Source: Variovorax boronicumulans
GTDB lineage: Bacteria > Pseudomonadota > Gammaproteobacteria > Burkholderiales > Burkholderiaceae_C
NCBI RefSeq assembly: GCF_030812215.1
Contig: NZ_JAUSSG010000004.1
Location: 434,001 to 498,000, forward strand
Reading direction: 5' to 3'
DNA length: 64,000 bases
Both the position numbers and the translations under genes were made by a program. This document shows positions 53,098-64,000 of the stretch, piece by piece. The number at the start of each line of letters is the position of its first letter. Position 1 is the first letter of the stretch. A model generated the notes under the pieces. It made no database searches. It worked only from the letters and a program-made list of their open reading frames with translations, and was not told the DNA's origin.

Positions 53098-53607
53098 TCA
53101 GTCGAATTCGATCGTGCCGGCTTCCATGGAAGCCACGAGGTCGCCGAGCCATGCTTCGACGCTGGCGTGTTCGACCGGACGGTCTTCGTCCGCCTTCCAG
53201 AAGGCGATGAGCTGCCCGGGCTGTCCGCCGCCTTCCGCGTCGATGTCCACGCACAGGTAGCTCCCGCCGCCGTTCGACAGGAACGGCACCCAGCCGCGCC
53301 GCCAGGTGGTGGGGTCTTCGAAGTCGGTGCCGATCATGTCGTCCAGCATCTCCTTCGTATCGGCGATGTCCTCGAGCGCGCTGAACATGCGGTTGTCCTG
53401 CAGGCTGTCGAAGCTGCTGTTCGGCTGGCCGTTGCGCCAGCGGTAGAGCGCGCGAAAGGCCTCGGGCAGCTTCAGTGAGAACCTTGCCTCGAACGCATCG
53501 AGCGCTGCATCGCTCACGCCGGGCTGGAGCACCGCGTGGTAGTCCGCGCGGTTCGCGGCCAGCCAGGCGGCCATGCGTTCGATGAGGGCGCGGTGCGGCA
53601 TGTGCAT
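53098..53607 (-). CDS. SMI1/KNR4 family protein
   Basis: A 169-residue SMI1/KNR4 fold protein (LKLPEAFRALYRWRNGQPNSSFD, WVPFLSNGGGSYLCVDID, GQLIAFWKADEDRPVEHASVEAWLGDLVASM). In bacteria many family members are immunity proteins of toxin systems. The ATG at 53607 overlaps the stop of the enoyl-CoA hydratase gene (TGATG), so it is translated from the liu message. No toxin gene is visible nearby, making it an orphan. Confidence 0.85.
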   Translation of the reverse strand: MHMPHRALIERMAAWLAANRADYHAVLQPGVSDAALDAFEARFSLKLPEAFRALYRWRNGQPNSSFDSLQDNRMFSALEDIADTKEMLDDMIGTDFEDPTTWRRGWVPFLSNGGGSYLCVDIDAEGGGQPGQLIAFWKADEDRPVEHASVEAWLGDLVASMEAGTIEFD

Positions 53608-54419
53608 CAGGCTTTTTTGTCGGCCTTGACTTCGAGCCACGACGGCTTGCGCTTCTGCAGGAATGCCTGCACGCCCTCGCGGCCTTCGTCGCTCGCGCGG
53701 ATGTCCGCGATGCCTTCGACGGTCCTGGCGATGAGCGCGTCGTCAACCTCGCGGCCGTCCACGTCGGCGATCAGTTGCTTGCAGGCGCGCACGGCGGCCG
53801 GGCTCGCGCCGGTCAGCGCCTTCAAGAGTTCATCGACTTTGGCATCGAGCGCATCGGCGGCCACCACTTCATGCACGAAGCCGATGCGGTGCGCCTCGGC
53901 GGCGGTGAAGCGCTCAGCCGTGAGGAAGTAGCGCTGCGAGGCGCGCGTGCCCATCGCGCGCAGCACGTAGGGGCTGATGGTCGCGGGCACGAGGCCGATC
54001 TTGACTTCGCTGAGGCAATACCAGGCCGTGTCCACGCTCACGGCCATGTCGCAGGCCGCGACCAGCCCCATGCCGCCCGCATACACATCGCCCTGCACGC
54101 GCGCGATGGTGGGCTTGGGGCACTCGGCGATGGTGCGCAGCATTTCTGCGAGCTTGCCCGCGTCGGCGATGTTCTCGCCCCGCGTGTAGTCGGCCATGCG
54201 GCGCATCCAGTTGAGGTTCGCGCCCGCGCAGAAGGCCGGGCCCCTCGCGCCGAGCACGATGGCTTTCACCTGCGGCGCGGCACCGGCCTCGGTGAAGGCC
54301 TGCGTCAGCTCGGCGATGACGATGTCGTCGAAGGCGTTGCGCGCATCGGGCTGGTCGAGCCAGATGCGGGCGACGGCGCCGTCGATGGCGAGGTTCAGCT
54401 TGGTGAAGGTGCGGCTCAT
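53607..54419 (-). CDS. liuC: Enoyl-CoA hydratase, probable methylglutaconyl-CoA hydratase
   Basis: A 270-residue crotonase-fold enzyme. Oxyanion-hole segments are GPAFCAGANLNWMRRMADY and VYAGGMGLVAACDMAV, with the catalytic Glu likely in CLSEVKIGLVPATISPYV. Its position directly downstream of the carboxyltransferase beta gene and the GANLNWM motif fit the 3-methylglutaconyl-CoA hydratase of the liu pathway, which makes HMG-CoA. Confidence 0.9.
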   Translation of the reverse strand: MSRTFTKLNLAIDGAVARIWLDQPDARNAFDDIVIAELTQAFTEAGAAPQVKAIVLGARGPAFCAGANLNWMRRMADYTRGENIADAGKLAEMLRTIAECPKPTIARVQGDVYAGGMGLVAACDMAVSVDTAWYCLSEVKIGLVPATISPYVLRAMGTRASQRYFLTAERFTAAEAHRIGFVHEVVAADALDAKVDELLKALTGASPAAVRACKQLIADVDGREVDDALIARTVEGIADIRASDEGREGVQAFLQKRKPSWLEVKADKKA

Positions 54420-54432
54420 GCGGTGCTCCTTC

Positions 54433-56057
54433 TTACATGCGGAAGATGCCGAACTTCGGCTCGGGAATCGGCGCATTGCGCGAGGCCGCAAGGCCCAGCG
54501 CGAGCACGCGGCGTGTATCGGCCGGGTCGATGATGCCGTCGTCCCACAGGCGCGCGGTCGCGTAGTAGGGGTGGCCCTGGTCTTCGTACTGCTGGCGGAT
54601 CGGGGCCTTGAAGGCTTCTTCCTCGTCCTTGCTCCAGCTGCCGCCCTTGAGTTCGATACCGTCGCGCTTCACCGTGGCCAGCACACTCGCGGCCTGCTCG
54701 CCGCCCATCACGCTGATGCGCGCGTTGGGCCACATCCAGAGGAAGCGCGGGCTGTATGCGCGGCCGCACATGCCGTAGTTGCCGGCGCCGAAGCTGCCGC
54801 CGATGATGATGGTGAACTTGGGCACGTTGGCGGTGGCCACGGCCGTCACCATCTTGGCGCCGTGGCGCGCGATGCCTTCGTTCTCGTACTTGCGGCCCAC
54901 CATGAAGCCGGTGATGTTCTGCAGGAACACCAGCGGGATCTTGCGGTGGCAGCACAGCTCGATGAAGTGCGCGCCCTTCTGGGCCGACTCGCTGAACAGG
55001 ATGCCGTTGTTGGCAATGATGCCCACGGGCATGCCCTCGATCTCGGCGAAGCCGCACACCAGCGTGGCGCCGAAGCGCGCCTTGAACTCGTGGAACTCGC
55101 TGCCGTCGACGATGCGCGCGATGATCTCGCGCACGTCGAAAGGCTTGCGGGTGTCGGTGGGGATCACGCCGTAGAGCTCTTCGCGCGGGAACTCAGGCGG
55201 GCGTGCCGCGCTTGTTTCTGTCGCTGGCTGCGCCGCGGTCTTCGCATTGAGGTTCGCCACCGCCGAACGCGCAAGCGCCAGCGCATGCAGGTCGTTCTGC
55301 GCGAGGTGATCGACCACGCCAGACAGCCGCGTGTGCACGTCGCCGCCGCCGAGGTCTTCGGCGGTGACGACTTCGCCGGTGGCCGCCTTCACGAGCGGCG
55401 GGCCGCCCAGGAAAATCGTGCCCTGGTTCTTCACGATGATCGATTCGTCGCTCATCGCCGGCACATACGCGCCGCCCGCCGTGCACGAGCCCATGACCAC
55501 CGCGATCTGCGGAATGCCCTGGGCGCTCATGTTGGCCTGGTTGTAGAAGATGCGGCCGAAGTGGTCGCGGTCGGGGAACACCTCGTCCTGGTTCGGCAGG
55601 TTGGCGCCGCCCGAATCGACGAGGTAGATGCAGGGCAGGCGGTTCTGCTCGGCGATCTCCTGCGCGCGCAGGTGCTTCTTCACCGTCATCGGGTAGTAGG
55701 TGCCGCCCTTCACCGTCGCGTCGTTGCAGACGATCATGCAGTCCACGCCGTTCACGCGGCCAATGCCCGCGATGATGCCGGCGCCGGGCGCCGACTCGGC
55801 ACCCTTGGCATCGAGGTACATCGCATGCGCGGCCAGCGGCGCAATCTCGAGGAACGGCGTGCCCGGGTCGAGCAGCTCGGCCACGCGGTCGCGCGGCAAC
55901 AGCTTGCCGCGCGCGGTGTGCTTGGCACGCGCGGCCTCGCCGCCGCCCTGCTCCACTTTCGCGAACTGCGCGTGCAGGTCGTCGACCAATGCACGCATCG
56001 CAGCGGCGTTGGCCTGAAAATCGGCCGAGCGCGCATTCAGTTTGGTTTCGAGTTTGC

Positions 56058-56061
<4 letters not shown>
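54433..56061 (-). CDS. liuB: Methylcrotonoyl-CoA carboxylase, carboxyltransferase beta subunit
   Basis: A 542-residue acyl-CoA carboxyltransferase with two crotonase-like halves. Typical segments: [52 protein letters not shown] and [19 protein letters not shown]. The oxyanion loops GSCTAGGAY and [10 protein letters not shown] are intact. Works with LiuD. The start overlaps the stop of the acyl-CoA synthetase gene (ATGA). Confidence 0.95.
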
Positions 56062-57731
<1,670 letters not shown>

Positions 57732-57745
57732 GGCGATGCGTCCTC

Positions 57746-58918
57746 TCAGGCGGTTTCGGAGAAGAGTTCCCGGCCGATCAGCATGCGGCGGATTTCGCTC
57801 GTGCCGGCGCCGATCTCGTACAGCTTGGCATCGCGCCACAGCCGCTCGACCGGAAAGTCCTTGGTGTAGCCCACGCCGCCCAGCGCCTGGATCGCCTCGC
57901 CGGCCATCCACGTCGCCTTCTCGGCCGAATAGAGAATCGCGCCGGCCGCGTCCTTGCGGAAGGTGCGCGCATGGTCGTTGCGGTCGCAGGCCTTGCCCAC
58001 GGCGTACACGTAGGCGCGCGTGGCCTGCCATGTCGAGTACATGTCCGCGAGCTTGCCCTGCATGAGCTGGAACTCGCCGATGCTCTGGCCGAACTGCTTG
58101 CGCTCGTGAATGAAAGGCAGCACCGCGTCCATGCACGCGGCCATGATGCCCAGCGGGCCGCCCGAGAGCACTGCGCGTTCGTAGTCGAGGCCGCTCATCA
58201 GCACCTTGGCGCCCTGGCCTTCGCCGCCGAGCACGTTTTCTTCGGGCACTTCGCAGTTGTCGAAGAACAGCGGGAAGGTGTTGGAGCCGCGCATGCCGAG
58301 CTTGTCGAGCTTGGTGCCAGCCGAAAAACCTTTGAAATTCTTTTCCACGATGAAGGCCGTCATGCCGCGCGCGCCCATCTCGGGCTCGGTCTTGGCGTAG
58401 ATGACCAGCGTGTCGGCGTCGCCGCCGTTGGTGATCCACATCTTGCCGCCGTTGAGCACGTAGTAGCCGTTCTTCTTCTCGGCCTTGAGCTTCATGCTCA
58501 CCACATCGGAGCCGGCGTTGGGCTCGCTCATGGCCAGCGCGCCGACATGCTCGCCGCTCACCAGCTTGGGCAGGTATTTCTTCTTCTGTGCGTCGCTGCC
58601 GTTGCGATGGATCTGGTTCACGCACAGGTTGGAGTGCGCGCCGTACGACAGCCCCACCGAGGCCGAGGCGCGCGAGACTTCTTCCATGGCCACGATGTGC
58701 GCCAGGTAGCCCAGCTCGGTGCCGCCGAACTCTTCCTTCACCGTCATGCCGTGCAGGCCGAGCTCGCCCAGCTTCTGCCAGAGATCGTGCGGGAACAGGT
58801 TGTCGCGGTCGATGTCGGCGGCGCGCGGGGCGATTTCATTCGCGGCGAAGTCCTGGATCGCGCTGCGCAGCGAGTCGATGGTGTCGCCCAGGTCGAAGTT
58901 CAGGCCGGGATCGTGCAT
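57746..58918 (-). CDS. liuA: Isovaleryl-CoA dehydrogenase
   Basis: A 390-residue acyl-CoA dehydrogenase. The catalytic Glu is at the isovaleryl-specific place, Glu247 in [18 protein letters not shown], which matches the Glu254 region of human isovaleryl-CoA dehydrogenase. The usual late Glu is replaced by Asp in [16 protein letters not shown] segments: [12 protein letters not shown] and [24 protein letters not shown] precedes the ATG at 58918. First gene of the liu operon, facing the AraC gene. Confidence 0.96.
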   Translation of the reverse strand: MHDPGLNFDLGDTIDSLRSAIQDFAANEIAPRAADIDRDNLFPHDLWQKLGELGLHGMTVKEEFGGTELGYLAHIVAMEEVSRASASVGLSYGAHSNLCVNQIHRNGSDAQKKKYLPKLVSGEHVGALAMSEPNAGSDVVSMKLKAEKKNGYYVLNGGKMWITNGGDADTLVIYAKTEPEMGARGMTAFIVEKNFKGFSAGTKLDKLGMRGSNTFPLFFDNCEVPEENVLGGEGQGAKVLMSGLDYERAVLSGGPLGIMAACMDAVLPFIHERKQFGQSIGEFQLMQGKLADMYSTWQATRAYVYAVGKACDRNDHARTFRKDAAGAILYSAEKATWMAGEAIQALGGVGYTKDFPVERLWRDAKLYEIGAGTSEIRRMLIGRELFSETA

Positions 58919-59006
58919 GTGTCTTGTCTCCTCTGAGGGGTCGGCGCGCAGGGCTGCCCACGCGGATTGGCGCTTGGAAGAATCGCAGCTTACGCCTCGC
59001 CGCGCC

Positions 59007-59041
59007 GCAATTGGCGCCACAATGGTTGCAAATTGCGCCAC
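59007..59041. promoter_or_regulatory. Direct repeats between liuA and the AraC-type regulator
   Basis: GCAATTGGCGCCAC (59007-59020) and GCAAATTGCGCCAC (59028-59041) match at 12 of 14 positions and start exactly 21 bp apart, that is, two helical turns. This is the expected layout of an AraC-family dimer site. The second copy ends 17 bp before the regulator's ATG, so autoregulation is likely. Confidence 0.6.
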
Positions 59042-59058
59042 GCCTTTCCCCGACGACC

Positions 59059-60093
59059 ATGACCTCGCCCGCCTTCCTGAAGCCCGCCCGCGCCGTCACC
59101 CCCATGGCCTTCGTGAGAGCCATCGTGAAGGGCTACGAGCGCTACGGCATGGACCCCGCCGAGGCCCTGAAGTCGGCACAGATCACGCCGCGCGAATTGG
59201 CCCGACCCGGCGCACGGGTCACGGCGGCGCAGTTCGAGGCGCTCTCGGAACATGCCATGCAGGAACTGGATGACGAAGCCCTCGGCTGGTTCTCGCGGCG
59301 CCTGCCCTGGGGCAGCTACGGCATGCTGTGCCGCGCCTCGCTGACCTCGCCCGACCTGGGCGTGGCCATCAAGCGCTGGTGCCGCCATCACCGCCTGCTG
59401 ACCGAAGACATCGGTCTCGCGCTCGAAGTAGCGGGTGGCGTGGCCACGCTGCGCATCACCGAGAACCGCCCGCTGGACGAGGCCTTCCGCGAGTTCTGCC
59501 TGGTGACCAGCCTGCGCTTCATGCACGGCTACATGTGCTGGGCCATCGACTCGCGCATCTCGCTGCGCAGCGCCACCTTTCCGTTCGCGGCGCCACCGCA
59601 CCGCGACGCCTATGCGCCGATGTTCACGCCCGAGGTGCGCTTCGACGCGCCGCAGGCCACCATTAGCTTCGACGAGCGCTACCTCGCCCTGCCGCTGCAG
59701 CGCGACGAGCGGGCGCTGCGCACCATGCTCAAGCGCGCGCTGCCGCTCACCATCCTGCAATACCGCCGCGATCGGCTGCTGGGTCAGCGCGTGCGCGAGT
59801 TATTGCGCTCGCGCGCCGCCGAAGCCACCACCGCGGACGCGCTGGCCGGTCTGCTGAACGTGTCGAGCCGCACGCTGCACCGACAACTGCACGAGGAAGG
59901 CACCTCGCTGCAGACACTGAAAAACGAGGTGCGCCACGAACTGGCGGTGGAGCAGTTGCGCCGCACCAACCGCCCGATCAAGCAGGTGGCGCTGGCGGTG
60001 GGCTTTCGCAACGAGAAGAGTTTTTCGCGCGCGTTCCTGCAGTGGACGGGGTACGCACCGAGGGATTTCCGTCAGCAGGGGCCTTCTTCGTGA
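59059..60093 (+). CDS. AraC family regulator, probable liu operon regulator
   Basis: A 344-residue regulator of the Arabinose_bd (OruR/ArgR-like) AraC group. The N-terminal effector domain covers about 1-230 ([38 protein letters not shown]). The C-terminal double helix-turn-helix holds [26 protein letters not shown] and [32 protein letters not shown]. It is divergent from liuA, with two direct repeats between. Control of leucine or isovalerate breakdown is inferred from position; Pseudomonas LiuR belongs to a different family (MerR). Confidence 0.9.
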   Translation: MTSPAFLKPARAVTPMAFVRAIVKGYERYGMDPAEALKSAQITPRELARPGARVTAAQFEALSEHAMQELDDEALGWFSRRLPWGSYGMLCRASLTSPDLGVAIKRWCRHHRLLTEDIGLALEVAGGVATLRITENRPLDEAFREFCLVTSLRFMHGYMCWAIDSRISLRSATFPFAAPPHRDAYAPMFTPEVRFDAPQATISFDERYLALPLQRDERALRTMLKRALPLTILQYRRDRLLGQRVRELLRSRAAEATTADALAGLLNVSSRTLHRQLHEEGTSLQTLKNEVRHELAVEQLRRTNRPIKQVALAVGFRNEKSFSRAFLQWTGYAPRDFRQQGPSS

Positions 60094-60123
60094 ACGGCCG
60101 AGGTCCGTGCTCGCGGCGAGCCG

Positions 60124-60576
60124 TCAGGCGGATGCTGCGACCATTGACTGGAACTGCGCGGCCTGCCATGCGTACTCCTCCGCGAAGGCGTCGGGGTCCT
60201 TGAGCGCATAAGCGCCATAGGCATAGACCGTGGCATACGCGGCGTAGTCGGCGGCTTCGAGCGCCTGTCCGGCCAATGCCCTGGCCACCGCGTAGGTGGC
60301 AGACACCGCTGCATGCGCCGCCCCGTCGATGGAGGCCGACCCCGGATGGCTGCCGGCCGTTGCTGCCGCGCGTTGCCGCGCCGACGCCAATGCCTCGGCA
60401 TCGCACCGGCCTTCGAGGAAGGCGCCGAGGGTGTCCAGGCAATCGATGGCCTCCGGAGATTCGAGCAGGTGCCGCACGCGCTGCACGCATGCGAAGCCAA
60501 AGCGCAGCCGCAGCAGCGAATGGGCTTCGGCCTCGAGATCGGCAGCCTTGGCAAGACGCCGGAGTTCGGCGTTCAT
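60124..60576 (-). CDS. Small Ala-rich helical protein of unknown function
   Basis: A 150-residue cytoplasmic protein, almost entirely predicted helix. The middle has a run of Ala/Tyr-rich repeats (AAVSATYAVARALAGQALEAADYAAYATVYAYGAYAL) ending in FAEEYAWQAAQFQSMVA. The composition recalls predicted all-helical immunity proteins such as the Imm5 group, but I see no diagnostic motif. It lies 12 bp after the thioredoxin gene. No toxin gene is adjacent. Confidence 0.65.
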   Translation of the reverse strand: MNAELRRLAKAADLEAEAHSLLRLRFGFACVQRVRHLLESPEAIDCLDTLGAFLEGRCDAEALASARQRAAATAGSHPGSASIDGAAHAAVSATYAVARALAGQALEAADYAAYATVYAYGAYALKDPDAFAEEYAWQAAQFQSMVAASA

Positions 60577-60588
60577 TCCCTTCTTTCG

Positions 60589-60921
60589 TCAGGCGGCGGG
60601 GGCCACGGCGATCTTCGCAAGCGCGTCCGCAATCGACTGGCTGTCTTCCGGACGCACCAGCTTTGCGACTTCCTTGCCATCGCGCATGAACACCAGCGTG
60701 GGCCAGAGCCGCACGTTGAACGAGCGGCCGAGCGGTCGGCCACTGCCGTCCTCGACCTTGATGCGCGGGATGTCGGGGTATTGCGCGAAGGCCTCGGCGA
60801 TGTTCGGTTGCGCGGCCTTGCAGATGCCGCACCAGTTGGTGCCGAACTCGACCACGGCGGGACCCGAACGTGCGTCGATCTCGGCACGGTCGGGTTGTTC
60901 TGTCTTGTATTCGGAGGTCAT
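60589..60921 (-). CDS. Thioredoxin family protein
   Basis: A 110-residue thioredoxin-fold protein with active site WCGIC (Cys31 and Cys34) and cis-Pro74 in RLWPTLVFM. CGIC replaces the usual CGPC, which generally shifts redox potential. No signal peptide, so cytoplasmic. The ATG at 60921 is close to GGAGG-like bases; 12 bp separate it from the helical-protein gene. Confidence 0.88.
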   Translation of the reverse strand: MTSEYKTEQPDRAEIDARSGPAVVEFGTNWCGICKAAQPNIAEAFAQYPDIPRIKVEDGSGRPLGRSFNVRLWPTLVFMRDGKEVAKLVRPEDSQSIADALAKIAVAPAA

Positions 60922-60996
60922 GGGCTGGGGTTCCTTCGTTCCTGCGAATGGAGGGAAAACGGGAGAGGAAACGGCGGCGACCATTCCACCAGAAAC

Positions 60997-61689
60997 TCAG
61001 GCCGCCTGCAGGCCAAAGCCCGATAACAGCGCCGGCAATTCGGCCATGTCGCTGAACACCCGCACCGCACCCACGCTCAGCAACGGCCCCGGGCCGCTGT
61101 GGCCCGATTCGCCCGTGCTGTAGCCGAACACCGTCGCGCCCGCGGCCACGCCGGCCATCGCGCCGGTGACCGTGTCCTCGACGACGGCGCAGCGTTTGGG
61201 GTCGACGCCCAGCGCTTCTGCCGCGGCGAGGTAGACATCGGGGTGAGGCTTGGAGCGCGGCATTTCGTGGCCGCTGAAGATGCGCCCTTCGAAGCAGTCG
61301 AGCAGGCCGACCTTGGCCAGTTGCAGCTCGACCTTGTGGCGGTCCGCGCCCGAAGCGCAGGCGATGCGCCCCTTGAGCATTGCGTGGATCTGGCGGATGG
61401 CCGCGGGGGCGCCGGGGATCGCGGTGAGGTCGCGTTCGAGTGCTTCGTTGCGGCGGGCCCTGAAGGTCTTCAGCCACTCGGGGGTGATGGCGAAACCGGT
61501 CTTCGATTCGATCAACGCGGCTTCGTCCTTCACTGCCTTGCCGGTGAAGGTGTTCATCGATTCCTCGGTGGTGATGTGCCAGCCGAGCTCGCCAAGCATT
61601 TCGGCGAGCACGCGGTTGGTGATGGGTTCGGAGTCGACTAGGACGCCGTCGCAGTCGAAGAGGACTGCGGCGAAGGGGAATGGGGTCAT
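60997..61689 (-). CDS. HAD superfamily phosphatase (beta-phosphoglucomutase-like)
   Basis: A 230-residue HAD subfamily IA protein. Motif I is AVLFDCDGVLVDSEPITN, motif II is IACASGAD, motif III is SKPHPDVYLAAAEALGV and motif IV is CAVVEDTVTGAMAGVAAG. The helical cap lies at about residues 18-90. Likely a sugar or small-metabolite phosphatase. The 620-bp structured repeat starts 59 bp upstream of its start codon. Confidence 0.9.
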   Translation of the reverse strand: MTPFPFAAVLFDCDGVLVDSEPITNRVLAEMLGELGWHITTEESMNTFTGKAVKDEAALIESKTGFAITPEWLKTFRARRNEALERDLTAIPGAPAAIRQIHAMLKGRIACASGADRHKVELQLAKVGLLDCFEGRIFSGHEMPRSKPHPDVYLAAAEALGVDPKRCAVVEDTVTGAMAGVAAGATVFGYSTGESGHSGPGPLLSVGAVRVFSDMAELPALLSGFGLQAA

Positions 61690-61747
61690 TGAGGGGTTCT
61701 TCGTCTGATGGCTTGGGACGATGGTAGCAATTGGGGGGTTCTTTTTC

Positions 61748-62368
61748 CCGAGGCCGGGTCTCGGCCCGGCGGCCGACTTACTTTCTTTTGCTTCGCCAAA
61801 AGAACGTAAGCAAAGAAAAGGCGACCCTGCTGTCTGCGTCCCTCCGCTTCGCTGCGGGCAACCTGCGGTGCTCACGTTCCGCGGGGTCTCGCCCAAACTC
61901 GCTTCGCTCAAACAAGGGCGAGCCCTGATCCGCGAAACGCTCCGCTCCTCGGCGCATACAGAAGGGCTTGGAGACCGACGCGCCATCGCTGCGCTCGGCG
62001 TTCAAGACATCACGGGCCGTCGCTTTGCTCGGCCCGGAACAGCACACCCAATTGCATCCGGCGGGTCACCACAGCCAATTCAAGGCGGACACGCCCCGCG
62101 TGTCCGCCCTTCGGGCCGAGCGAAGCAAAGGCCCGTTTGGTTTCCCCTCCCCTCTGGCTGCGCCGAGGAGCGCAGCGTTTCGCGGATCAGGGCTCGCAGC
62201 TGTTTGAGCGAAGCGAGTTCTGCGAGACCCCGCGAAACGCGAGCACCGCAGGTTGCCCCGTAGCAACGCGAAGGGGTCGCAGACAGCGGGGTCGCCTTTT
62301 CTTTGCTTACTTTCTTTTGGCGAAGCAAAAGAAAGTGAGTCGCCCGCCGGGGCGAGACCCGGCCTCGG
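61748..62368. repeat. 620-bp inverted structured repeat
   Basis: This occupies the 689-bp gene-free gap between the HAD phosphatase and thiC. Two diverged copies of a unit of about 220 bp face each other: left arm about 61748-61975, right arm about 62145-62368. They start and end with CCGAGGCCGGGTCTCG-type arms. Inside each arm a CTTAC..CAAAAGAA hairpin can form. The centre holds at least three stems, among them GGCGGACACG/CGTGTCCGCC (10 bp, 62084-62109) and GGGCC/GGCCC. Open frames across it run in several phases and look spurious. It is the kind of dispersed element often misannotated as small proteins in Variovorax and relatives. Confidence 0.8.
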
Positions 62369-62378
62369 AAAACAAACC

Positions 62379-64000
<1,622 letters not shown>

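Noticed and set aside
60124..60576. Toxin-immunity pair with the SMI1/KNR4 gene
   Set aside because: The two genes are 6.5 kb apart, in different operons, and no polymorphic toxin or secretion gene is present.
61778..62047. Small proteins encoded in the 620-bp repeat (also 62066-62479)
   Set aside because: Frames exist in several phases on both strands of a repeat with strong secondary structure; codon pattern and lack of ribosome sites argue against coding.

Overview
The window is about 68 to 70 % G+C by eye, gene-dense, and reads as chromosome of a betaproteobacterium of the Comamonadaceae, most likely Variovorax or a close relative. The reasons are the many Bug-type (TctC) binding proteins, an SAH riboswitch in front of ahcY, the tandem-fused UvrA, the liu leucine cluster and family-typical structured intergenic repeats. 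The genus is inferred from gene content and was not tested by a search. I saw no prophage, insertion sequence, CRISPR array, rRNA or tRNA. The first 100 bases hold only the leader of rlmJ, and the right edge cuts thiC.

Layout. 0.1-5.9 kb: rlmJ, then a leftward methyl-cycle operon ahcY-tlyA-metF-rlpA led by an SAH riboswitch, then an exported protein of unknown function. 6.0-9.6 kb: a polyhydroxyalkanoate (PHA) cluster of phasin, alpha/beta hydrolase, short PhaE-like subunit, class III-type PhaC and a GNAT acetyltransferase. 9.6-18.6 kb: prfC, a SIMPL protein, a three-gene ABC-2 exporter, a HAD phosphatase, an MFS/TetR divergent pair and a Fic protein with palindromes over its promoter. 18.6-27.8 kb: a Bug protein, acetylpolyamine amidohydrolase, ornithine cyclodeaminase and a 1,917-residue double UvrA. 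28-31.7 kb: three tandem paralogous branched-chain-amino-acid-type binding proteins, two with the same duplicated leader. 31.7-37 kb: an overlooked 50-residue membrane protein, an MHS-type MFS transporter, a tightly coupled isomerase/DUF1289/YbaK block, LysE and HMG-CoA lyase.

37-47.7 kb is a catabolic island. LysR faces a CoA-transferase, intradiol dioxygenase, citryl-CoA lyase and two Bug proteins. Next to it an opposing operon carries IclR, cupin, Bug, CoA-transferase and acyl-CoA dehydrogenase. 47.8-50.4 kb: ghrA, a 267-bp cloverleaf-like repeat, EthD and a DUF4349 lipoprotein. 50.4-60.1 kb is the leucine/isovalerate (liu) cluster: isovaleryl-CoA dehydrogenase, acyl-CoA synthetase, methylcrotonyl-CoA carboxylase beta, methylglutaconyl-CoA hydratase, an inserted SMI1/KNR4 gene, a DUF4126 membrane protein and the biotin subunit. 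It is divergent from an AraC regulator, with two 14-bp direct repeats 21 bp apart between them. The HMG-CoA lyase that completes the pathway lies 14 kb away. 60.1-64 kb: a small helical protein, a thioredoxin, a HAD phosphatase, a 620-bp inverted structured repeat and the C-terminal part of thiC.

The most notable non-coding signals are the SAH riboswitch that shares bases with a terminator hairpin, the two large structured repeats, the duplicated leaders of the binding-protein array, and the Fic, LysR and AraC operator candidates. Many genes overlap by 4 bp (ATGA, GTGA or TTGA), which indicates translationally coupled operons.
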